From the NCBI GenBank assembly GCA_963819635.1, contig CAWFWX010000006.1, positions 248,001 through 312,000 of the forward strand: a stretch of 64,000 nt of DNA, given 5' to 3'. The notes under the pieces were generated by a model that was given only the letters and a program-made list of their open reading frames with translations, searched no databases and had not been told where the DNA came from. The first letter of the stretch is position 1. Every line of letters starts with the position of its first letter. This DNA comes from JACVRW01 sp963819635. GTDB taxonomy: Bacteria > Actinomycetota > Thermoleophilia > Solirubrobacterales > Thermoleophilaceae. Positions 25,607-33,419 of the stretch are shown here, piece after piece. Made by a program: the position numbers and the translations under genes.

Positions 25607-26940
25607 CCACGACCACCAGGACATGCGCTGTCACGATCGCGGGCCCCGACCGCCGCGTGGACCTCGTCGTGTCAACGGAGACACCGATCTCGGAGCTCAT
25701 ACCGACGTTCGTCGAGATGACCGCCGACGACCCGCCCGAGCCCGGCACGTCCCAGCCGGTCTGGTCCGTGGCCCCGCCCGGCCGCCCACCGCTGCCGCTC
25801 GACGGGACGCTGCGGGCAACCGGGGTCGCCGACGGCGACGTGCTGACGCTCACGGAGGTGCGCCCTGAGACGCAGGGACCGCCGCGGCCCGCCGAGCTGA
25901 GAAAGCCCCGCTCCAAGCACGGGCCCATGTCCAAGCGGATGCAGACCGTGCTCCCAGAGCGCCTCGATGCGATGGGTCGGCTGTCCGTCGCGACGCGGGC
26001 ATTCTTCGGCTACGAGGAGGAGCCGATGACGATCGAATCGGCGGCTCCTCCGGTGCAGTCGCCGCAGGAGCGCCTCTCGCGGCCGGAGCAGCGAGGGCCG
26101 CTCGACCGCGCGCGGCTGGCCTGGAGAGCGAGCGACTACCTCGGCCGGCTCGACCGGCTGATCGCGGAGCCGCGGCTCGCCCGCTGCGCGACGATTGCGG
26201 TCGTGTCGCCAAAGGGCGGCGTCGGGAAGACGACCACCACGGCGTTGCTCGGCTCCCTGCTTGCGGCCGTCCGCCGCGACCGGATCGTCGCCGTGGACAC
26301 CAATCCCGACTACGGCTCGCTCGGTCGCGCACTCACCCCTGGTCACACGGTCTACGTGGACGACCTGATCGACGTGCTCGACCGCCCTGACCTGAGCGCC
26401 ACGGGGCTCGACGGGCACCTCGGCAGGGCCAGCGACGGACTGATGGTCCTGCCCGCGCCGACCCAGCCGGCGCGCATGGCCGCGCTCGACGAGGCGGCGT
26501 ACACGAACGTGATCCAGCGGCTGAAGAGTCTGGTGGGGGTGCTCGTGCTCGACTGCGGGACCGGGCTCCAGGAACCGGCCGCGCGCGCGGCGCTCCACTG
26601 CGCGGACCAGCTGCTCCTGATCTCCGACGCCCATCCCTCGACCGCGTCGTTGGTCGCGGAGGCCGCCGAGCAGCTCCAGGAGGCGGGCCCGCCGATCACG
26701 ATCGTGGTGAACAAGCTGCCGCGCTCGCGCCGGCAGCTGAACATCGATCTGACCGCCTTCGACGAGCTGGTCCCCGAGGCGCGCGGCCTTCTGACGGTCG
26801 AGGACGAGCCGGAGGCGGCCGCGCGCGTCGCACGCGGCGACTTCGGGTGGCGGGACGCGCCCGACTCGTGGAAGGAGTCGATCCGAGAGGTCGCCGTAGG
26901 CCTCGCGGCCGACTGGCCGGAGCTGGGCCTGGCGCGCTGA
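25603..26940 (+). CDS. YukD/EccD-like ubiquitin fold fused to ParA/MinD-like ATPase
   Basis: 445 residues. Residues about 6-85 look like the ubiquitin-like domain of EccD/YukD (CAVTIAGPDRRVDLVVST, PLDGTLRATGVADGDVLTL). After a linker, residues about 195-440 form a MinD/ParA-type ATPase with deviant Walker A SPKGGVGKTTT, an AVDTNPDYGSLG strand and LVLDCGTGL, similar to EspI and related ESX ATPases. EccD's eleven membrane segments are absent. The ATG overlaps the eccC stop, so the two are made together. A cytoplasmic regulator of EccC is the simplest role. The fold of the N-terminal domain is inferred from pattern. Confidence 0.78.
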   Translation: MTTTTRTCAVTIAGPDRRVDLVVSTETPISELIPTFVEMTADDPPEPGTSQPVWSVAPPGRPPLPLDGTLRATGVADGDVLTLTEVRPETQGPPRPAELRKPRSKHGPMSKRMQTVLPERLDAMGRLSVATRAFFGYEEEPMTIESAAPPVQSPQERLSRPEQRGPLDRARLAWRASDYLGRLDRLIAEPRLARCATIAVVSPKGGVGKTTTTALLGSLLAAVRRDRIVAVDTNPDYGSLGRALTPGHTVYVDDLIDVLDRPDLSATGLDGHLGRASDGLMVLPAPTQPARMAALDEAAYTNVIQRLKSLVGVLVLDCGTGLQEPAARAALHCADQLLLISDAHPSTASLVAEAAEQLQEAGPPITIVVNKLPRSRRQLNIDLTAFDELVPEARGLLTVEDEPEAAARVARGDFGWRDAPDSWKESIREVAVGLAADWPELGLAR

Positions 26941-26949
26941 GGCCGTTCA

Positions 26950-26955
26950 CTAATC
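26950..26955 (+). promoter_or_regulatory. -10 element of htpX, leaderless type
   Basis: TAATCT, eight bases before the htpX ATG, with no ribosome site between. This separates htpX-pspAB from the upstream ESX-like operon. Confidence 0.45.
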
Positions 26956-26963
26956 TTGTAGCC

Positions 26964-27857
26964 ATGGCCCAGCAGAAAGCAGTGTTCCCGCGCGACCCCG
27001 GTTTGGCGAGCAGGATGGTCCTGACGCTGTTCCTGCTGGGGCTGCTCTACGTCGTCTTCATCGTCGTGCTGCTCCAGGCGGGCGCCGGGCTGGTCACGGT
27101 CGTGCTCGTCATGGGCGGGCTGTCGGCCGCGCAGCTGTTCTTCTCCGACAAGCTCGCTCTGTCTGCCATGGGGGCCAAGGAGGTGTCTCCGCAGGAGGCG
27201 CCGGGTCTCCACGCCATGATCGAGAAGCTCTGCATCCAGGCGGACCTGCCGAAGCCGCGCATCGCCGTGGCCGACACCGACGTGCCGAACGCGTTCGCCG
27301 TCGGGCGCAGCCAGAAGACCGCCGCGGTCTGCGCGACCACCGGGATCATGCGCACGCTCTCGCCGAGCGAGCTGGAGGGCGTGATGGCCCATGAGCTGTC
27401 GCACGTGAAGCACCGCGACGTGCTGATCATGACCATCGCCAGCTTCTTCGCGAGCCTCGCGGCGATCATCCTGCAGTTCGGCTTCTTCTTCGGCGGCGAC
27501 AGCGACGACAACCCCAGCTTCATCGTCGTCCTGCTGGTCTCCGCCGCGGTCTACGTGATCTCCTTCTTCCTGATGATGGCCCTCTCGCGCTACCGCGAGT
27601 TCGCCGCCGACCGCGGCGCGGCGATCATCACCGGGCGGCCGAGCGCGCTCTCGTCGGCGCTGGTGAAAATCTCGACGGCCATGCAGCGCGTGCCCACGCA
27701 CGACCTGCGCGAGGCGGAGCGTATGAACGCGTTCTTCATCGTGCCGACGAGCGTCAAGGGCAGCATCAAGACGCTGTTCTCGACACACCCGCCGATGGAG
27801 AAGCGGATCGCGGCCCTGCAGCGCCTCGAGTCGCAGCTCCAGGGCACGGCCGCCTAG
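26964..27857 (+). CDS. htpX: M48 membrane zinc metalloprotease HtpX
   Basis: 297-residue membrane protease that degrades damaged or misfolded membrane proteins. Two N-terminal membrane segments (about 18-38 and 42-60), zinc site HELSH (143-147), a further hydrophobic pair (about 155-200) and the third zinc ligand in REFAADRGA. The conserved PNAFAVGR is present. It is followed three bases later by pspAB, the pairing seen in actinobacteria where HtpX works with the PspA envelope-stress system; pspA and pspAA are at 36-37 kb here. Confidence 0.93.
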   Translation: MAQQKAVFPRDPGLASRMVLTLFLLGLLYVVFIVVLLQAGAGLVTVVLVMGGLSAAQLFFSDKLALSAMGAKEVSPQEAPGLHAMIEKLCIQADLPKPRIAVADTDVPNAFAVGRSQKTAAVCATTGIMRTLSPSELEGVMAHELSHVKHRDVLIMTIASFFASLAAIILQFGFFFGGDSDDNPSFIVVLLVSAAVYVISFFLMMALSRYREFAADRGAAIITGRPSALSSALVKISTAMQRVPTHDLREAERMNAFFIVPTSVKGSIKTLFSTHPPMEKRIAALQRLESQLQGTAA

Positions 27858-27860
27858 CCG

Positions 27861-28433
27861 GTGGGTTTCCTCGACGCCGTCTTCGGATCGAAGGGGCGGC
27901 TGAAGGGCGCCGCGCCGGACCGCCTGTTCGCGATGACCACCGCGAACGTGACGATGGAGACCGGCCTCGGCCTGAAGAGCCGCGGCACCGCGGGCGTCGT
28001 CTTCCAGCCGATCGGCACGGCCGACTTCAAGGAGATCGTGACCGAGACCGAGGAGCTGCTCGCGGGCACCGCCGAGGAGACCGGCACGAAGATCGAGACC
28101 CACGACGACGAGTACGGATACCGCTGGCTGATCCTGCGCGATCCGGACTTCGACGACCTCGTCGTGGCGATGAACACGGTCTCGGTGCAGCTCCAGGGCG
28201 GCGGCTACGGCGACCGCCTGCTGGCCGCCGTGTTCGCCTTCGAAGAGGACGGCAAGCCGCTCTACTTCATCTACAACTTCAAGCGCGGCGCCTACTACCC
28301 CTTCGTCCCGTCGAAGGGCGACAAGGCGCGCGACACGGAGCGCGAGCTGCGCATCAAGTCCCAGCTGGGCCAGGAGCTGCCATGGGAAGAGGACATGGCG
28401 CGCTGGTTCCCGCTCTGGGACATCCCGCTGTAG
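27861..28433 (+). CDS. pspAB: PspA-associated protein PspAB
   Basis: 190 residues beginning GFLDAVFGSKGRLKGAAPDRLFAM, which matches the PspAB family. No signal peptide or membrane segment. Contains LLAAVFAFEEDGKPLYFIYNFKRGAYYPFVP and ends with WEEDMARWFPLWDIPL, both conserved in the family. GTG start three bases after the htpX stop. Biochemical function is unknown; co-occurrence with PspA and HtpX implies envelope-stress management. Confidence 0.88.
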   Translation: MGFLDAVFGSKGRLKGAAPDRLFAMTTANVTMETGLGLKSRGTAGVVFQPIGTADFKEIVTETEELLAGTAEETGTKIETHDDEYGYRWLILRDPDFDDLVVAMNTVSVQLQGGGYGDRLLAAVFAFEEDGKPLYFIYNFKRGAYYPFVPSKGDKARDTERELRIKSQLGQELPWEEDMARWFPLWDIPL

Positions 28434-28434
28434 A

Positions 28435-28463
28435 GAACCTGCCCTCGCGCATCGCGCCGGTTC
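28435..28463. terminator. Small hairpin between convergent genes
   Basis: GAACC (28435-28439) pairs with GGTTC (28459-28463) around an inner CGCG/CGCG stem. It spans the gap between convergent pspAB and the LURP-one-related gene. Plausible bidirectional terminator, weak by itself. Confidence 0.4.
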
Positions 28464-28974
28464 AGTCGCGGGTGGTCAGCGAGTCGATGGCGACCGTGAT
28501 CGCGAGGATGAGCGGGACGTCCTCGCCAGCCGCGACATCCACGCCGTAGGAGTCCCGCACGCGGAACCATTTCTTGGAGATCGACGCGACCGTGTCGCCG
28601 TCGCGCTCGATCTCGTACTCGTGATCGACCACGTTGCCCTTCGCCTTCATGTCGGCGCCGCGCTCGACGTCGATCGCGAACCGGTCGCGGATCCCGACCA
28701 ACGCCTTGTGCACGGTTGCGACCCTGTCGCCACGGCGCTCGATGGCGACCTTGTCGCGCACGCTCAGCTTGCGCTCCTGAATGCGGGCCACCTCGTCTCC
28801 CGAGGTGTCCTCGAGCACGAACGTCTCCCTTAGACGCAGCGCCTTGCCGTTGACCTTGTAGGCCCGTTCGCCTTGGTCGTTCTCGATCCAGAAGTCATCG
28901 CCGATCGCGAGCAGCTTCTCCCGCATCTGAAACCGCTCACCCTCGGGATCGTCACCACGTCGCAGGAAACCCAT
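28462..28974 (-). CDS. LURP-one-related (tubby-like) family protein
   Basis: 170 residues. The repeating beta-strand pattern (KLLAIGDDFWIENDQGERAYKVNGKALRLRETFVL, IQERKLSVRDKVAIER, YEIERDGDTVASISKKWFRVRDSYGVDV) is that of the LOR/DUF567 tubby-like barrel, complete to a final helix. Such proteins may bind phospholipid or act as membrane-tethered sensors, but the bacterial role is unproven. ATG start; the N-terminus GFLRRGDDPEGE is short and polar. Convergent with pspAB. Confidence 0.85.
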   Translation of the reverse strand: MGFLRRGDDPEGERFQMREKLLAIGDDFWIENDQGERAYKVNGKALRLRETFVLEDTSGDEVARIQERKLSVRDKVAIERRGDRVATVHKALVGIRDRFAIDVERGADMKAKGNVVDHEYEIERDGDTVASISKKWFRVRDSYGVDVAAGEDVPLILAITVAIDSLTTRD

Positions 28975-28996
28975 CCAGCCACGGTACAGACGCCTG

Positions 28997-29380
28997 TCAG
29001 GTTGCCGGCGTGCGCTCGTCGTCGCCGAGGACGAGGATGCCGTAGACGATCCACACGCACAGGAAGAAGATGGCCAGCGACCACCACGGGTTCTGTCCGC
29101 CGATCGACAGCAGGGCGTTGATCGCCCCGAGGCTGCCGGCGATGATCCCGATGACCCGGCCGTAGGTGTTGCCGGCGATCAGCGAGAAGCCTCCGGTCAG
29201 CTGGAGTACCCCGAGAACGATCATGACCCAGCCCAGCGTGTTGAGGTTCGTGAGGATGTACCTCGTCTCACTCGTGAAGATGTTCGCGCTGTCGAGCGCG
29301 CCTATGCCGTAGATGATGTTCAGCGTTCCTGCGATCAACAGCAGAACCGCCGCGAATGTGGCTCGACCTGCACCTCTCAC
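28997..29380 (-). CDS. Four-segment small membrane protein (DUF7144-like)
   Basis: 127 residues with four hydrophobic segments: FAAVLLLIAGTLNIIYGIGAL, WVMIVLGVLQLTGGFSLI, IIAGSLGAINALL and LAIFFLCVWIVYGILVL. The start is GTG at 29378-29380, six bases after a perfect AGGAGG ribosome site; a longer frame reaching 29410 would place that site inside the gene. This small membrane family is widespread in actinobacteria without known function. It is preceded by an 18-base motif shared with the DUF1269-like gene downstream. Confidence 0.75.
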   Translation of the reverse strand: MRGAGRATFAAVLLLIAGTLNIIYGIGALDSANIFTSETRYILTNLNTLGWVMIVLGVLQLTGGFSLIAGNTYGRVIGIIAGSLGAINALLSIGGQNPWWSLAIFFLCVWIVYGILVLGDDERTPAT

Positions 29381-29409
29381 CTCGTACCTCCTTGGTTGAT
29401 GGGTTCGCA

Positions 29410-29427
29410 CACCCCGCTGGGATGAAA
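29410..29427 (-). promoter_or_regulatory. Shared promoter-like motif, copy 1
   Basis: The minus strand reads TTTCATCCCAGCGGGGTG, 17/18 positions following TTTCATSCCARCGGGGTG shared with the copy at 30067-30084. It lies 29 bases before the GTG of the small membrane protein. The GTTT...GGGGTG character resembles stress sigma (SigB-type) promoters, but the spacing is not a clean match. Confidence 0.45.
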
Positions 29428-29479
29428 AACCATTCGTGTCTACTGCGCTCCGTCCTCCCCGGAACCACCGGCAGCGGCC

Positions 29480-29989
29480 CTAACTCGCGTCCTCCCGCGC
29501 CGCCGCGTCGATCTCGCGCTCGAGCTCGTCCGCGTCGGCGTCCACCTCTTTCTCGATCAGCTTGTCGGCATGCGCCATCGCCTTCTCCAGCTGCTCCTCG
29601 ATCTTCGACTCGCCGAGCACGACCACAGCGGCGCTGCCCGAGTCGAGCTCGTCACCGAGCTCCTTCAGGTCGCCGCGCGAGATGCCCTTGGTGAGGTGTC
29701 CCGTCAGGCCGCCTGCGCCGGCGCCGACGATGGCGCTGCCGAGGACCGCTGGCGGGAACACGATTCCGACCAGCGCGCCGACCGCGGCACCCGTCCAGGC
29801 GCCGTGCTGGGTCGGCTTCTCGGTCTTCGTCACGCGGACCTTGCCGTCGTCTTCCTTGCGGATCACCGCGGAGTCAAAGGTCCCGATCGCCCCCGCCGCG
29901 TGGAGGTCGAACACGGCCTCGTAGTCGGCCTCGGCATCCGGGATCTCGTCGTAGACGGCGGCGTAGAGAAACACGGGTCTGTCGGACAT
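29480..29989 (-). CDS. DUF1269-like membrane protein
   Basis: 169 residues. A soluble N-terminal part (RPVFLYAAVYDEIPDAEADYEAV, IRKEDDGKVRVTKTEKP) is followed by a glycine-rich hydrophobic hairpin (about 70-105: GAAVGALVGIVFPPAVLGSAIVGAGAGGL) and an acidic C-terminal helix (EEQLEKAMAHADKLIEKEVDADADELE). This is the DUF1269 layout. The start is ATG at 29987-29989, five bases after AGGAGG. Function is unknown; such genes often respond to stress. A 107-bp gap upstream contains the second copy of the shared motif. Confidence 0.8.
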   Translation of the reverse strand: MSDRPVFLYAAVYDEIPDAEADYEAVFDLHAAGAIGTFDSAVIRKEDDGKVRVTKTEKPTQHGAWTGAAVGALVGIVFPPAVLGSAIVGAGAGGLTGHLTKGISRGDLKELGDELDSGSAAVVVLGESKIEEQLEKAMAHADKLIEKEVDADADELEREIDAAAREDAS

Positions 29990-30066
29990 GCGGTCCTCCT
30001 TTCGGGTGCGCGGACGGGGTCCACGCAATACACATCGATTTTCTGCGGCTGAGCGCCTGCTCGCCT

Positions 30067-30084
30067 CACCCCGTTGGCATGAAA
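30067..30084 (-). promoter_or_regulatory. Shared promoter-like motif, copy 2
   Basis: The minus strand reads TTTCATGCCAACGGGGTG, the second copy of the motif at 29410-29427, 77 bases before the DUF1269-like ATG. Both copies face the gene they precede. Confidence 0.45.
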
Positions 30085-30096
30085 TTTCAGGCGGCG

Positions 30097-31245
30097 CTAC
30101 CTGATCGCCCGCGCCTGACAGCCGCGCGCGGACACTGAGATCACCAGCGCCAGCAGGACGACCAGGCCCAGCGAGGTCCGCAGGCTCGTCACCTCCGCCA
30201 GCCAGCCGATCATGACCGGGCCGGCCACCGAGCCCACGTAGCCGATTGTGGCCACGCGGCCGACCAGGCGGCCGGTCGCCCGCGCGTCAAGGCCGCCGGC
30301 GGCGCTGAAGGCGATCGGGACCACCGGCGCCAGGCCGAGGCCCAACAGCGCGAAGCCGGCGATCCCGGCGGCGGGCTCGTGGATCAGGAGGCTCAGCCCG
30401 AGGCCTGTGGCCGCGATCAGCGATCCCCAGCGCACGAGCGGCACGTTCCCGAGCCGCGTGCGCAGTGGATCGACCGCGAAGCGCGCCGTCGCCATCGTCA
30501 CCGCGAACGCCGCGAAGGCCACGGCGCCCAGCGCCTCTGAGGTGCCGAGCTCCTGCGTCATGTAGACGGCGCTCCAGTCAGACGCCGATCCCTCGCCCAC
30601 GAACGAGCAGAACGTGATCACGCCGAGCAGCACGAGCGCCCACGTCCAGCGGACGTCCGGCGCCTCGGCCTCGTGGGACTCCTCGCGCAGCTGATCGCGC
30701 GCCGGCAGCAGGCCGCGGAGCAGCACCACGGACAGCACCGCGAGCACAGCCGCCACCACCGCGAAGTGCTCCAGCGGGTCGGCGCCGATCGCCGCGGCCC
30801 CGGCCGCCACGGCGGCCCCGGTTCCCAGCCCGACGCTCCAGAGCCCATGCAGCCCCGACAGGATCGGCCGCCGGAGCACGCGCTCGACCTCGATCCCCTG
30901 CGCGTTCATGGCCACGTCGAGTGCGCCGCTCGCCACTCCCAGCACCAGCAGCGACGCGAACAGCGCGAGTCCGCTCTCCGCAAGCGCGGGCAGCAGCAGC
31001 GTCCCCGCGAGAAGCGGAAAGCCGACCCGCATGACGGGCCGGCTTCCGAAGCGGTCGATCGGGGCGCCCGCCAGCCGCGTCCCGGCCACGAGGCCGATGG
31101 CGAGGCCGACGAGCGCCGTGCCCAGCTCCCCGTCCGACAGGCCGAGCGACTCCTTGATGGCCGGCAGCCGCGGGGCCCATGTCCCCGAGACCGTCGAGTG
31201 GATCAGGAATGCCGCCGCGACGGCTGCGCGCGGGGAGCTGAGCAT
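30097..31245 (-). CDS. Major facilitator superfamily transporter
   Basis: 382-residue MFS protein with about twelve membrane segments, N-terminal GTWAPRLPAIKESLGLSDGELGTAL, the loop 2-3 motif GAPIDRFGSRPVMR, and MNAQGIEVER in segment 4-5, as in the YbjJ/fucose-permease-like MFS branch. Substrate not readable. ATG start at 31243-31245, 65 bp from the divergent response regulator. No frameshift. Confidence 0.85.
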   Translation of the reverse strand: MLSSPRAAVAAAFLIHSTVSGTWAPRLPAIKESLGLSDGELGTALVGLAIGLVAGTRLAGAPIDRFGSRPVMRVGFPLLAGTLLLPALAESGLALFASLLVLGVASGALDVAMNAQGIEVERVLRRPILSGLHGLWSVGLGTGAAVAAGAAAIGADPLEHFAVVAAVLAVLSVVLLRGLLPARDQLREESHEAEAPDVRWTWALVLLGVITFCSFVGEGSASDWSAVYMTQELGTSEALGAVAFAAFAVTMATARFAVDPLRTRLGNVPLVRWGSLIAATGLGLSLLIHEPAAGIAGFALLGLGLAPVVPIAFSAAGGLDARATGRLVGRVATIGYVGSVAGPVMIGWLAEVTSLRTSLGLVVLLALVISVSARGCQARAIR

Positions 31246-31271
31246 CCGGTCAGATCATGACGCGCCTCGTC

Positions 31272-31289
31272 TCATGGAACTCTCATGAG
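31272..31289 (+). promoter_or_regulatory. Direct repeat, candidate response-regulator site (autoregulation)
   Basis: Two TCATG half-sites start at 31272 and 31283, spaced exactly 11 bp (CTCATGGAACTCTCATGAGG). OmpR/PhoB-type regulators bind such tandem repeats. They end 22-24 bases before the regulator's GTG and match in layout the repeat before the PepSY gene at 33382. Confidence 0.55.
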
Positions 31290-31310
31290 GTCCGTGTCAT
31301 CGTCAGCGTA

Positions 31311-31994
31311 GTGCGGCTGCTCGTAGTCGAGGACGACATCAAGATGGCGGCGCTCGTCCGCCGCGGCCTCATCGAAGAGGGGGCCGCGGTGGACGTTGCG
31401 CGTACCGGCGAGGACGCGCTCTGGATGGCCGAATCGGCCCCCTACGACGCGGTCGTGCTCGACGTGATGCTCCCGGGAATGGACGGGTTCGAGACCTGCC
31501 GCCGGCTGCGCGAGGACGGCGTCTGGGTGCCCGTGCTCCTGCTCACCGCCCGCGACTCGGTGGAGGACCGCGTGGCCGGCCTCGACGGCGGCGCGGACGA
31601 CTATCTGACGAAGCCGTTCTCCTTCGCCGAGCTGTCGGCGCGGCTGCGCGCGCTCGTCCGGCGCGGGCAGAAGGAGCGCCCGGCGGTGCTCGAGGTGGGC
31701 GCCCTGCGGCTCGACCCGGCCACCCGGCAGGCCTGGCGCGACGACAGGCGGATCGACCTCTCGACCAAGGAGTTCGCGTTGCTCGAGGCGCTGATGCGGC
31801 GGCCGGGAGAGGTCCTCACGCGGCTCGAGATGCTCGAGCACGCCTGGGACTTCGGCTACGAGAACCGCTCGAACGTGGTGGACGTCTACGTGCGCTACCT
31901 GCGCGAGAAGATCGACCGGCCGTTCGGGGTGAAGAGCATCGAGACCGTGCGCGGGGTCGGCTACCGGCTGCGCACGGACGGAGGCGCGAGCTGA
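31311..31994 (+). CDS. OmpR/PhoB-family response regulator
   Basis: 227 residues: receiver domain (about 1-115; acidic pocket VVEDD, phospho-acceptor Asp in AVVLDVMLPG, Lys in LTKPFSF) and winged-helix DNA-binding domain (about 128-222; LSTKEFALLEALMRRPGEVLTR ... VDVYVRYLREKID ... TVRGVGYRLR). The GTG at 31311 places VRLLVVEDD at the N-terminus; upstream in-frame codons are not conserved. The stop overlaps the kinase's probable CTG start. Together they control at least the PepSY protein gene, judging from shared repeats. Confidence 0.92.
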   Translation: MRLLVVEDDIKMAALVRRGLIEEGAAVDVARTGEDALWMAESAPYDAVVLDVMLPGMDGFETCRRLREDGVWVPVLLLTARDSVEDRVAGLDGGADDYLTKPFSFAELSARLRALVRRGQKERPAVLEVGALRLDPATRQAWRDDRRIDLSTKEFALLEALMRRPGEVLTRLEMLEHAWDFGYENRSNVVDVYVRYLREKIDRPFGVKSIETVRGVGYRLRTDGGAS

Positions 31995-33409
31995 GCCGGC
32001 TCCCGATCCGGCTCCGTCTGACGCTCGCCTTCACCGCCGTGATGGCGCTCGTGCTGGTGGCGGTGGGGCTGTTCGTCTACTCGCGGGTGGGATCCGACCT
32101 GGACGGTGCGCTCAACCAGTCGCTGCGCACGCGGGCGGACGACATCGCCGCGGTGGCCGACCGGTCCTTCCTCGGCTCGGCCGACGCCGACCGGCTGGTG
32201 GAGCGCGACGAGAGCCTGGCGCAGGTGATCGCTCTCGACGGGAACGTGGACTACGCGAGCCCGGGGATCGGCCGCGAGCCGCTGCTCGACGCGGGCGAAC
32301 GCGCGCGGGCGCGCCGGAGACCGGTCTTCCTCGACCGCGACTCCGTGTCCGGATTCGACGAGCAGGTGCGGCTGTTCGCGCGCTCGGCGGGCAACCTCCT
32401 GATCGTCGTGGGCGCGACCCGCGAGGACCGCTCGGAGGCGCTGTCCTCGCTCGGCAAGGTGCTTCTGATCGGCGGTCCGGTGGCGCTGCTGCTCGCCGCC
32501 TTGGCGGCCTACGGCGTCGCGACGGCGGCGCTGCGGCCGGTGAGCGCGATGCGCCGCGAAGCAGCGGAGATCTCGCGGCTCGGGAGCGGCCGGCGACTGC
32601 CGGTGGCGCCCGGCGGCGACGAGCTGGCGCAGCTGGGCGGAACGCTGAACGAGATGCTCGAGCGCCTGGAGCGCTCGGCCGAGCGCGAGCGCGGCTTCGT
32701 GTCGAGCGCCAGCCACGAGCTGCGCACGCCGCTCGCGCTGCTGCGCGCCGAGCTCGAGCTGGCGCTGCGCCAGGGCCGCTCCGTCGAGGAGCTCCGTGAG
32801 GCGCTGGCGTCGGCCGTCGAGGAGAGCGACCGGCTCGAGCAGCTCGCGGAGGACCTGCTCGTGCTCGCGCGAGCGGACGAGGGGCGGCTGCCGGTGCGCC
32901 CGGAGCGGCTCGACGCCGCCGAGCTGCTGGCCAGCACGGCGCGGCGCTTCCATGTGCGCGCCGCCGAGTCGGGGCGCGAGCTGCGCGTCGTGGACTCGGG
33001 CGGAGCCGCGGCCGGCGCGGCGGACGCCGGGCGCGAGGCGGATGGTCTCGCGGTGAACGCGGACCGACTGCGCGCCGAGCAGGCGCTGGCGAACCTGGTG
33101 GACAACGCGCTGCGGCACGGCGACGGGACCGTCGAGCTGCGCGCCGAGCCGGCGGGCGACGGCGTGCGCCTCCACGTGCTGGACCGCGGCGCCGGCTTCG
33201 ACGCGTCGCTCGACGGGCTTGCGTTCGAGCGCTTCACGCGCGGGGACCGGGCGCGCTCGCGCGGCGGGACCGGCCTCGGCTTGGCGATCGTCGACGCGAT
33301 CGCGCGCTCGCACGGGCGGAGCGCAGGGGCCGCGCCGCGCGAGGGCGGGGGCGCGGACGCCTGGATCGAGCTGCCGGCGTTTCATTCTGATCTCATTCGC
33401 CCCAGCTAG
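31991..33409 (+). CDS. Sensor histidine kinase, probable CTG start
   Basis: 472 residues from CTG. Membrane segment 1 (about 8-28), extracytoplasmic sensor (about 30-150), membrane segment 2 (about 155-178), HAMP, dimerisation/phosphoacceptor helix with SASHELRTPL, then the ATPase domain (NLVDNALRHG, LDRGAGF, GGTGLGLAIV). The first GTG/ATG (32039) would cut segment 1 in half. The frame extends upstream as LSRLPIRLRLTLAFTAV, a standard kinase N-terminus, to a CTG (31991-31993) overlapping the regulator stop as CTGA. The CTG start is inference. Confidence 0.9.
   Translation: MSRLPIRLRLTLAFTAVMALVLVAVGLFVYSRVGSDLDGALNQSLRTRADDIAAVADRSFLGSADADRLVERDESLAQVIALDGNVDYASPGIGREPLLDAGERARARRRPVFLDRDSVSGFDEQVRLFARSAGNLLIVVGATREDRSEALSSLGKVLLIGGPVALLLAALAAYGVATAALRPVSAMRREAAEISRLGSGRRLPVAPGGDELAQLGGTLNEMLERLERSAERERGFVSSASHELRTPLALLRAELELALRQGRSVEELREALASAVEESDRLEQLAEDLLVLARADEGRLPVRPERLDAAELLASTARRFHVRAAESGRELRVVDSGGAAAGAADAGREADGLAVNADRLRAEQALANLVDNALRHGDGTVELRAEPAGDGVRLHVLDRGAGFDASLDGLAFERFTRGDRARSRGGTGLGLAIVDAIARSHGRSAGAAPREGGGADAWIELPAFHSDLIRPS
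33382..33398 (+). promoter_or_regulatory. Direct repeat, candidate response-regulator site for the PepSY gene
   Basis: TCATTC occurs at 33382 and 33393, 11 bp apart (TTCATTCTGATCTCATTC). A TAGAAC -10 hexamer (33407-33412) follows eight bases later, then the PepSY ATG at 33420, so the repeats take the place of a -35 as in regulator-activated promoters. The site lies inside the 3' end of the kinase gene. Confidence 0.55.
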
Positions 33410-33419
33410 AACTGGCGCC

